Under the pieces are notes generated by a model, which was given only the letters and a program-made list of their open reading frames with translations, did no database searches and was not told the DNA's origin. Source: Phaffia rhodozyma (taxonomy: Eukaryota; Basidiomycota; Tremellomycetes; Cystofilobasidiales; Mrakiaceae). Taken from it: 64,000 nucleotides of DNA. Both the position numbers and the translations under genes were made by a program. The stretch covers positions 1,612,001 to 1,676,000 of the forward strand of contig JACGZH010000002.1 of assembly GCA_014706385.1 (NCBI GenBank). Direction: 5' to 3'. How positions within the stretch are numbered: the stretch's first letter is position 1; each line of letters opens with the position of its first letter. Positions 1 to 9,467 of the stretch are shown here, piece by piece.

Positions 1-3000
1 TGTATCTGAGCCAATAAAGATTCAACTTCGAGCTCTTCTCTTCCAGAAGACCCTTCGCCGAATGGATATCGTTGCGCTTCCCACTTCTACCGATGAAGGA
101 GCAGGAGGTGTAGGCAAGACCCAAGTTCTCAACTTGTTTACAGTTGACGTTGCTCGGCTAGCTGGGTTTGGGAGCGATGCAGCTGGAGTAATTATCGCCT
201 TTGTTGATCTAGTAATAGGGACGACTCTCCTTTATAGATTGCTTGGACCATCAGCTTTTGTTGGAATCTTACTCAATACAGCTAGTATTCCGTTAAACAA
301 AAGCCTAGCCTCAATAACATTTGATGTAGATAGAAGGAGAAGTCTAGCAAGAGATCAAAGAATTGCGGGTGTGGATGAGGTTCTAGGAGGAATAAGGACT
401 GTCAAATTTGAGGCTGCAGAACACCATTGGGAAAAAAAATTAGGGATGTTGAGGAACAATGAGGTTAGGTTGCAGAGATTGCGGTACCATCTAGGGACTT
501 TATACAACCTGATCTGGTCAGTACTGTTGCCATCATATCTGCTGGATTGAGGCTGACGATGTGGTCTTTTTCTCGTCCTCTCATGTCTATCAGGGGCTCT
601 CTACCGATTCTTTGTCTTCTCATTACTTTCACTATCTTCACCAAGATCCAACATGGAGATCTTATACCATCCGTAGCCTTCCCCTCTTTAGCTATCTTCA
701 ACTCGCTCACTCAGGTGTGGACCATCCTTCCTGGAACTTTTATAAAACTAACTGAAGGACTGGTCAGCCTTCAACGTCTGGCGGGTTATCTACGCGGGTC
801 TGAGGTTCAACCTGTGGCGCGCACTGAGAATTTCAAGGACAACTCTTTTAGGATCATCGATGCAACTATTTTGTACCCTTCATCTCGATCTGACGTCACT
901 ACTAGTAGTCCCCCGACTTCTCTACGTCCATTCTCACTTCGATCCATCTCTATCTCGATCCCCCCAAATGCTTTGACACTTGTATGCGGTCCGGTAGCTT
1001 CTGGGAAATCCTTACTATTGCTGAGTCTGCTGGGAGAAGCCGATCTGTTAGAAGGATCTATAGGGTTTCCTAGAACCTTAGACTCAAGTTTTCGTTCGGA
1101 GGATATCATGATCAAAGAGGAGGAATGGTTGGTAGAAGGAAGTGCATTCGTTCCACAAGTGAGAACAGTCTGTGTGCGTTTAAGCATGTCTATTTGCACA
1201 TTGACTAAACATGTCTCAACTCTGTTCACCTTTCACAGACTCCTTGGCTTCAATCTGGCTCCATACAGTCCAACATACTGTTTGGCCTGCCTTTCAATCG
1301 GTCAAGATATCTACGTGTTCTAGAAGTGTGTAGCTTGAATCCAGATCTAGAGATCTTTCCGGATAAAGACCTGACTGAGATAGGAGAGAACGGGCGTGTA
1401 CTCAGTGGAGGCCAAAAGGCAAGCTCCAGCTCATCTAGCTTGACATCTCTATTCAGAAATTGACTTGGTCTTCGAATGTCCCGTTTCTAGGCTCGTATAT
1501 CCTTGGCGCGAGCGATTTATTCTCGAGCAAAGCATCTCGTCATAGACGACATCATGAGTGCTGTTGACGGTCAGTACAACGCTTATATTTTCAATTGGTA
1601 AATCTCTACAATTCATCGTCTGATTTGGTTTACGAAACGAACAAAACAGCACACACCGCTCAGATTATTTACGAGAAATGTTTGAAAGGACCTATGGTAG
1701 CTGACCGGACTGTCGTTCTCGTCACTCACCACGTGTCTCTGTGCTTATCGGCAAGCACACAAGTGGTAAGTTCACCCCTCTACCATATGTTCTTCATTTA
1801 CTTACCCTTCTTTCGTCGTAAATGATAGATTGCCCTAGATAATGGGTGTGTTCAATACTCAGGAGATTCCGACACGTTCGCCACATCTCCACACTTTCAG
1901 GACTTTCTTCGGGAGGAAGATGAGGAAGCTCAGCGTGAAGAAGAATTGGTGGAGAGTCTGGAATCCACCTTCGAGGATCTGCCTAGCAATGATAATAACA
2001 CCAAACATAAATCGCCTGTCAAGCTCATCAAAAAGGAGACGCGAGAGGAGGGCAATATCTCATCAGCAGCTTATATCTATTTCTTGTCGTCTTGTGTGAG
2101 TCTGCTTAGAACTCCCCCTATCCTTTCCGTACCTCTGCTTCGCTATTCTCGCGTATTTGAACCTGAATAGTTTGGTCTTTCTAAACATTATTTTGAAAAG
2201 GGTGGAATGTTCTACTGGACAGCGTTCACCATTGTGTATCTAGGCACACAGGCTTTGGATCTTTTAACCGCTTGGTGGCTCAGGAAATGGACTGATGCCG
2301 CGGGACTATCTCATCCGGCTCGGTCATTAGACTACTACCTAGCCATCTACGGTGACTTCATTCCGCTTAGCTTTCGGATTCGATCTTTGTTCTAGAAGAC
2401 TGAACACACTCTTGCTCGTTCATCAAACTCTAGCGTGCATAACATTTTTCGGCGTGATTGCAAGCGCTCTGAGATGGATCATCCTCTATAACGGGGCAAC
2501 GACTAGAGCCTCTTCTATAATTCATCAACGTAATCCTCTTTCATGTCAATGTGCCTCCTGTTGCTTCTCGGCTCATACAATTTTTATCCCTTTTTAGGTC
2601 TCCTCAAAAACGTCCTTCATGAGCCACTTCGATATTTTGAAAGCACCGCTCATGGAACTTTACTCAACAGGTTCAGTGTGGATATGAGTCGGGTGGACGG
2701 GTTTCTTCCGTATGTGTACATCGTGCTGTATGAGCTGTTGCTCTGACACTTATGAGAGTTCTATATGTTTCTCCATTCTCTTACTAATCAGAGATGATTG
2801 GGCTCGAGTGGTAATGTACAGTACGTAGTTTTTTTTTTAAGCTGATCCTCAGTGGTTTTGGCTGATATTTGAAGTAATTAGCTTTGAGCCTTGCAAGTAG
2901 TGTTGGTGTGATTACTATCATTACGCCTTCATTCCTATGGGCCATTGCCGTCATAGCCCCTATCATAGTCGTCGTTGGAATAAGGTTCGTCTCTCGAGCA

Positions 3001-5181
3001 TAAATGAGTCCGATCACAATTGTTATGTATCAATGTCCCTTTATTGTTGTATATAAATCTCCAGATATGCCAAGATTACCAGAGACTTGAGACGTTTGGA
3101 TAGCGTGTCATTGTCGCCATTGTTTAGTCTCTGGTCAGAAGTTATCAGTGGAGGAGGGATTCTCGTTGTCAGAGCGTGAGCTTCTATCTTGCTATCTATT
3201 CAAGAGTATGCCTGTAGGGATCATGATTAACCTGTCTGCATAAACATTTGGAAGCTTCGGTTCCTCTTCGAGCTTCATGGACCGGATGCTATCTAACGTA
3301 GATGCACAAACCTCTAGATACTTTCACGGATTCTCTGTGAGTCTTGAACGTACTATGACAAACTTGGTCAACGTTGTCTGATACGTACTCTCGTAAAGGT
3401 CTATCTGTGGCTTATAACCACCTTTACAGGTTTGAATGGAATTCTGATTGGGTCCGCAGGGTATGTGTCGTGTCTGATAGCCGTCACCTTCAGATTAAAC
3501 CCTCGATGTCCTCATTCTGACCTACGATTCTGTGCGACAGCTTGATCCTGCTCTACTCAACTCAAGATGCTGCCTTAGCCGGCTTTTCTCTCACGTTTGC
3601 TATGAGCATCTCTTCTGGGATGCTTGATCTCATGCTTCGGTATGTCTCTCTGGAGCTCACCATGGTTGCTGTCGAGCGTATCAAGCAGTTTTCCGAGGAC
3701 GATCAGAAGTCTGGTTCGATACTTAAGTCAGAGAGTACAGCTGGCGTACATCCACCAGCCGCGTGGCCTATGGCGGGAGAGATTCGGGTACAGAATCTTT
3801 GCGTAAGATATGCACCCCACCTGCCTGATGCTCTTAGTGATATTTCCTTCCACGTTAGACGTGAGTACATCTATTGTAGAGCGACTCATCATATGAAAAG
3901 AAGCAGAAGTGGTTCTGATACACGTGAATCGTTCTCGCGATGTTTTTCCTCTCTTTTCATCAAGCCGGAGAGAAGGTGGGAGTCTGTGGGCCAACAGGAT
4001 CTGGAAAAAGTAGTCTGGCACTGTCCTTTTTCCGTTTTATGGAAGCTTATTCAGGCCAAATTATTCTAGATGATCTTGACATCAGCAAGTATGTTCTGAC
4101 CTTCTCGTATGTACTACATCGTTCGTTTTCTGATGCTGAACTTGGTTCTCCAAAATTATCATCGCATCGATAGATTGATGCTAAATGCTGTAAGATCCCG
4201 TTTGACAATCATCCCTCAAGATCCAACAATCATGTCGGGCACTCTACGGTCGGCCCTTGATCTCTACGACGAATGCACTGATTCAGAAATATTTGATGCG
4301 CTCCGACGAGTCCATCTGCTGAAAGACTCTTCCGACACCAACGGAGCTCCAGATATGGATGAAGGACAGAATGACTCAGTGTTTTCTTCCCTAGACAATG
4401 AGGTTGCTCAGCATGGATCGTATGTGTCGTCTTCCTCCTGTTTTGATAGGTTCTTACTGACTCACATCCCACTGATACTTCTTTTACTCGATAGAAATTT
4501 CTCTCAGGGACAACGACAGCTTCTCCTCCTTGCTCGAGCGCTTTTGCGTCGTTCTAAGGTCATGATTTTAGGTTCGCAGAGTTTCTCTTTCCCAACTTGC
4601 TCATTTCCATTACGCTTACTCGAATGCATCCCTCGCTGGTTTTACGTAGATGAAGCGACAAGGTACATGTGTCTCATCTTTTGGACTGATTTGCATGACA
4701 TGTCAAAAATACCAATCAGAACATATTCTGAGACGCTTTCTTCTTTCCAGTTCAATCGACTTTGCGACCGATCATCTGTTGACGGCGACCATCCAAGAAG
4801 CCTTCCAAGACTCTACGTTGCTCGTAATTGCTCATCGGTTAAGGACAATCATTCAGTGTATGCCCTATCTTTTGAGTCAATTGGTCCTGGTTGAAGTAGA
4901 TGGCTCACAACAAGCTCCTGGGATTATGGTATACTATGCCTCTAGATGACAAGGTTCTCTTCCTTTTAAAGGGAAAAGTCATGGAATACGGTAAATATCG
5001 GTCGGACTGAAGTATCCTCTTGAATCTACCTTGACGCGTCTCACGTTGATCTCGATCTATTTTTTTTCAATTAGATTCACCTCGAAACCTTCTTCAGAAT
5101 CCAAGTTCACATTTCTACCAACTTTGTCAATCCTCGGGCGAACTTTCTGAGCTGAAACGTCTTGCCGAGCTGAATACCTAG
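1..5181 (+). CDS. ABC transporter, ABCC/MRP (YOR1-like) family, 5' end missing
   Basis: ATP-driven membrane exporter of the full-length ABCC type; only the part from late transmembrane domain 1 onward is in the window, and the frame is open from base 2. Order: end of TMD1 (LRALLFQKTLRR at the start), NBD1 with Walker A GPVASGKS (~990-1010), signature LSGGQKAR and Walker B LVIDDIMSAVD, then TMD2 (~2200-3640) and NBD2 with Walker A GPTGSGKSSL (~3995), signature NFSQGQRQ and ILDEATSSID. NBD1 has Asp where the catalytic Glu sits in NBD2, the usual asymmetry of ABCC proteins. I could join 22 exons: 1-516, 594-1158, 1239-1418, 1491-1569, 1650-1765, 1829-2095, 2201-2351, 2434-2529, 2598-2709, 2792-2820, 2882-2984, 3065-3175, 3255-3336, 3399-3460, 3541-3860, 3965-4088, 4174-4419, 4495-4571, 4650-4662, 4751-4857, 4946-4990, 5075-5181. 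Intron 1419-1490 is GC-AG and exon 4650-4662 is only 13 bases. Substrate is unknown. Confidence 0.9.
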
Positions 5182-5461
5182 CTATAGAAACACACGGATT
5201 CTTCTCTCCTTTGCTTTGTTCATTTGCTTTGACGAACCAATATAATATGATAGCCAATGAGTATCCTAACCATGTCTCATCGTATATGATGTGCGAGGAG
5301 GGTTAACATGTTCTGGAATGCAATTGCTCTCCTGCTCTGGAACTTGATCAGAACAGATAACTAACATTCTACAGGTTATATTATAGAGCTCGTTTCTTCA
5401 TTACGATGGCCACGCGGAATGGGTTTTGAGTAAAATCACCAGAGGGAAGAATTGTGTCACG

Positions 5462-5602
5462 CACGTGACCCTACACGTGATTCGCGGCGTTAAATTTCCT
5501 CGTCCTTCTGAAAACCTATATAAGCCCGATTGTTCAATCTTCTTTCTTTCTTTCCTTTTCTCTATCAAACGCATCCCTGGTTCATCTTCTGACTTGCTTG
5601 TA
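5462..5602 (+). promoter_or_regulatory. E-box pair plus TATA box and possible first exon
   Basis: Two CACGTGA-type E-boxes lie 12 bases apart (5462-5467 and 5474-5479). About 40 bases on is a strong TATA box, CTATATAAG (5516-5524). It is followed by a pyrimidine-rich leader (TTCTTTCTTTCTTTCC) as at many fungal start sites, and then a consensus splice donor GTAAGT near 5600. The order and spacing fit a polymerase II promoter for a small + strand transcript. Neither neighbour explains it: the ABC gene ends upstream and the next gene points the other way. There is no ATG in the putative first exon. It could drive a non-coding RNA or a very small peptide gene. Confidence 0.4.
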
Positions 5603-5740
5603 AGTACTCTCTCTCATGATTGGACACCATCACACAAACATTTCTGCACAATCCAAAATCAACGTCAAAAACAAAAACCCACTCCGGGTCTTATTCTTGC
5701 AATGAAGACGAAAAGTATTCACACTATCTGCATCAGGGAG

Positions 5741-5764
5741 CTTCATAACCTCCCTGTTATGAAG
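5741..5764 (+). other. Perfect 9-bp hairpin
   Basis: CTTCATAAC (5741-5749) and GTTATGAAG (5756-5764) are exact reverse complements around the 6-base loop CTCCCT. It lies about 220 bases downstream of the orphan TATA box, just after a possible acceptor (CATCAG). In RNA it would form a stable stem-loop. Function unknown. Confidence 0.5.
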
Positions 5765-6506
5765 TCAAACATCTTCTACAACGGTATCTGAGCAACCAAA
5801 GAATCCTACCTATCCCAATCTTCTGATCTCATAACGGCTAGCCATGACTGCTTGGAAGATAAGGAAACTGACTTTTGGTTTTTCTATTTGTTGGAATATG
5901 TAGCTTTGTCTTAACTTCTCTAAATGAATTTGAATGAAATCCTCCTGATGCTCGAAATCAATCGAACAGATCCCGAAAGTGACAGAAAAGAGACATGAAG
6001 ACACTACGGCCTACGTTTCAAAGCTCTGACTCAACAACTCCAAGTGAACTGCCTTTCATACCAAATGTAGACAAATCAAACTGAGCGATACATGGCCAGA
6101 ATAGTCTAAACACAAAGAACCAGTGAACAGAATGAAATCAGAGTGTGAGGAAAGTAAGTCTCGTCCGTGTGCTCGTTTCGATGCAAAAGCAGAGTGAACA
6201 AGAAATGTAAAGACGGCATGAGAATACAGACGGACTGCGACAAAAGCAAGAAGAAAGGAGGAAGACAGTAGGAAGACAATTGGAAGACAGTAGGTAACAA
6301 TCAAAACGAATATCGAAAAAGAGGAAGGCAAAAAGACGCTCGTGTAAAAAGTCCTAAGACAGATGCATCCGAATGATTTCTTGTGTATACAGATGAGATA
6401 TACGTCACGGAGCAGAAAACACTGTAGGCGGCAAGAGAAAGAAGGATAAGTAGGAAGAATGCGCGATAGAAAAAAAGGATTTTGGGCTTTGTTTTTTTTT
6501 GTTTTG

Positions 6507-9046
6507 TTAGATCAACATAACAGCCAACGCAGCCACACCAGCCGCACTCCATCCGATGGTCAATCTAGAGATAGAGACGTGTGCTGGAGCGCCGTTAGGG
6601 GAGGAACTACCGGAACTGGTGACCGTTGCTGCAGATCCCGAACCGGTGGTGGTGGTAGTTGGACTACCGGTCGTAACAGTGCTTCCGCTGTTTGTAATTC
6701 AAAATTTAGAAGGTACAGAATGATACGTTAACGTTCAAGATACTAAGACTGAAAGGAGACACAAAACGTAACGCTTACTCGGATAGAGCGGCGAACCCGA
6801 CTTGGCTTCCAGTGTTAGCACCAGAATAGACAAAGACAGAGTAGACGTTCTGTCGGAACGAAGCGGGCAGTAGAAACAATGAGACACTACCAATCAGTGT
6901 CTGATAGCTTAGAGAAGCAAGATGGACATATATAGGAATGGAAATTTCACCTTGAGGAAAGTGTCTCCCAAGATCCACTGGATGGTAGTATTACTTTCAA
7001 GATTAGACTATTCATAGTAAATTGATTAGTAAGCTTTAATGTGAGTATGGGAATTAGTTGTATTCAAAGTCGAAACAAGGAAAGCCAGCTAAGACGTACG
7101 CCGTAGATACCACCCAAGCACATATTGGTTGAAGCGTCGACCGGACCAACGTTCATATCGGCACTATCGATTAAATATGTGACCGAGCCAAACGTCAGTG
7201 AAACCTGTGAATGACATATGTGTGAGAAGAAGGCAATTGTCATCATGTAAGTTAGAGTTCGGATGATATAATAGAAAGGTATTCAGGATAGATTGGACTG
7301 ACGTTGAGCGAGGTGCTACACGGGAACTGGTAGTAACCAGTAAGACCAAAGACAGAGATCTGCTGGGCTCCATCGACGTTCGCCCAGAAGGAGGCGGCGG
7401 TAGTAGTAGGAACACTGATCAAAGTGGTTCCGCTGATGGTAAAACGAGAGAAACAAGTTGCTTAAAAGATGGTTCTAGAGAGAAAACGGAAGGAAAGACA
7501 AGCGCGAAGAGATAGGATTGGACGAACGTGTCTACAGCTACTTGAGGATATGACGAGCTGCCGGTAGAGTCGGAAACCCCGTTGAGCTTGATGGCAACTC
7601 CGCCTATAGAGAGACCGTTGACAGGGATTTGCCAGTCTAGTTTCCATGTCGAACAGAGTTTGTTTGGTCAGATCTATTAGTCGATGATGATTGGAGTATA
7701 ATCCTCGAACGTACAGACTTGGTGAGGAACTGTGATGTAATTGATATCGCCGGTGTAATGCGACGAGTTAAGCGCTCCACTAAGGTCGGAAGATATTGGG
7801 CAGTCATCAGTGTCGGAAGCTAGGTGGTCTGACCATCTTGAGAATGATACTGACAAATCGACGTAGCCTCCCTCCTCCTCGAATGGTGTGGCTCCTCTGA
7901 CATCTCTCCATCGGGCTAATCGGAAACCGAAGACCTTCTTGGACCAATCAGCCGACTGAGCTTGCCACCACGGAGGTTGATTAAGGTTGGACAAGGCTTG
8001 GAAACCCATTCCCATGAGACCGGACAGAGGAGCGGTCAGCAATCCAGAAACGGTGGCGGTGACGATAGCTGTATGGTGAGGAAGGCGCAACTATAAAGTC
8101 AGTCGATCGACTACAACGTTTCATCAAGAGGAACGACGCGAGAACATGTACAAGATACATACCCATGTTTTGTGCCACTTGGGTCATTCCGGCCAAGGTC
8201 ACGGTATCGGTGACAGCATAACCTTCGGCGGTTCCCGATCCGTACTTAATTTTGAAATCGGTAGTAAGGCTGAGAAGTTTCAAGATGTCAAACGTCTGAC
8301 AATATGAATAATTGACAAGAATATGATGGCGTTTCGTAACTCACTTTTTGAATGTTGATGACGTCGACGGATCCCAAGTAGTTATCCCGCTGCACCCGCT
8401 CGTACAATCGTTCCCGGCTACCCATAGATCGGAAGAGCCTGATTGAACAAACAGGGTTTTATCAGGTCATACAGTCCGTCAATGCTGTCTGAGACGGTGG
8501 AATATATAGAGAGTTCTCAAAACGTGGACCTACCTGTGTCCAAGATCAAATTGAACGATTGTCCAGGGGTTCCGATATTGACCGAAGCAGAATAAGATGC
8601 GTCCAACCCAGAGTTTTGAAGACTGGAGAGAGAAGGTCTAGATCAGCATGATTGATATAGCAGACAATGGGTATGAAGACTGCAGATCCCAATGTATCAC
8701 ATCAGATGGCCTGAGCGGGAGAGGTGGCTGTACTACGATGTACAAGTCCGAAAGACAAAGGAAGGACGAGGAACAAGGGAACAAAGACCAACCTAGAAAC
8801 CCCAGAATCCCTCTTGGCCTTGCTTGCGCCAAGGCCGTATTTTGCTTGGGTTTTTGCATGCTCCTTCCTGAGCCACTCTAAAAGCGTACCGTCCTCGCCG
8901 ATTCGTCTAGAATGATGTGTATGGGAAAGTGGAAGGGAAAACGGCTCGACGGGTAACGACGACACTTGTTGAGGAACGGTGAGCGCACGGGAAAAGACCG
9001 GAGTGGTGACTGCCAGAGAAGCGGCCAGAGCAATAAGAGCTACCAT
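6507..9046 (-). CDS. Secreted aspartic protease (pepsin A1 family), probably GPI-anchored
   Basis: Endopeptidase of the pepsin fold that enters the secretory pathway. The ATG at 9046 gives a hydrophobic signal peptide (MVALIALAASLAVTTPVFS), followed by a propeptide that ends near a Lys-Arg pair (KAKR), a likely Kex2-type processing site. The first catalytic motif DTGSSDLWV is assembled across exons 8622-8534 and the next one. The flap-region motif KYGSGTAEGY and the second catalytic motif VDTGTTL (also across an intron, near 7535/7440) are both intact, so the enzyme should be active. The C-terminus is a Ser/Thr/Gly-rich stalk (SGSTVTTGSPTTTTTGSG), then SSSPNGAP and a final hydrophobic stretch GWSAAGVAALAVMLI with no basic tail, as in GPI-anchored yapsin-like or polyporopepsin-like proteins. 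Exon 1 is 9046-8793; about nine short exons follow. It is divergent from the OYE gene. Confidence 0.9.
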
Positions 9047-9227
9047 GATGATATCAACTACAGAAGCAACAGAACGAAGAAGGCGCCCGAAGAAGGAATG
9101 GATAGGTTGGAATGGATAGCGTGTAAAAAAGGATGACGGTGGATGTTGAAAAGTCGAGCTGAAGAAAACAGGGCTTATGGGGTCCAACGGCTGATTTACG
9201 TAAGCTGCCAAGCCCGTGTGTAGTTCC

Positions 9228-9250
9228 GGGGGGGGGGGGGGGGGGGGGGG
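9228..9250. repeat. G23 homopolymer tract
   Basis: Twenty-three consecutive G residues on the + strand, 178 bases upstream of the protease start and 218 upstream of the OYE start. Such tracts vary in length in replication and can form quadruplexes; here it sits in a divergent promoter next to a CRE. Confidence 0.9.
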
Positions 9251-9269
9251 TTTCAGCCACATCGGTCGA

Positions 9270-9293
9270 TGACGTCATTCATTATATCACGTG
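9270..9293. promoter_or_regulatory. CRE (TGACGTCA) and E-box (CACGTG) pair
   Basis: A perfect CRE palindrome TGACGTCA at 9270-9277 is followed 10 bases later by CACGTG at 9288-9293. Both lie in the 421-base region between the divergent protease and old yellow enzyme genes. CRE sites bind ATF/CREB-type bZIP factors of fungal stress responses and CACGTG binds bHLH factors; control of both genes is inferred from position only. Further along, 9415-9445 holds short CCAACACAG-type repeats. Confidence 0.5.
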
Positions 9294-9467
9294 ACTATGC
9301 CGGGTTTGTCATAACCCTAATTACTCATCTTTTTTCGGCCATGTCCTAAATAGATGCATAATCTGTTGGGATGACAAACTCATCCGTTTACATGATACCT
9401 GTTTCCTTTAACCAACACAACCAACACAGCCAACACAGCCAACATTGATCAAACAGTCGACGCAAGA

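Larger units (their letters stand above)
5182..6506. other. Intergenic region with orphan promoter-like block
   Basis: No gene of a known family is visible between the ABC transporter stop and the 3' end of the protease. Bases 5460-5800 look transcribed from the + strand (see separate promoter and hairpin entries), but the only open frames downstream are very short, such as a 10-codon ORF starting at 5759. Bases 5800-6500 show nothing I can name and probably include the protease 3' UTR. Confidence 0.5.

Noticed and set aside
517..593. Apparent frameshift in the ABC transporter around 550
   Set aside because: A 77-base intron (GTCAGT...CTGAC...CAG) joins NLIW to GSLPILCLL in frame, so no mutation is needed.
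4858..4945. A 17-base intron GTATAC...CTCTAG near the ABC transporter C-terminus
   Set aside because: Too short to splice; using the GTATGC donor at 4858 gives a normal 88-base intron and the expected IIQYDKVLFLLKGKVMEY.
5701..5791. Basidiomycete mating-pheromone precursor downstream of the orphan promoter
   Set aside because: The short frames there (ending FYNGI) lack the C-terminal CaaX motif such precursors need.
8702..9262. Upstream extension of the protease with a poly-Pro start
   Set aside because: The run of prolines is just the G23 tract read on the minus strand; the ATG at 9046 with its signal peptide is the credible start.
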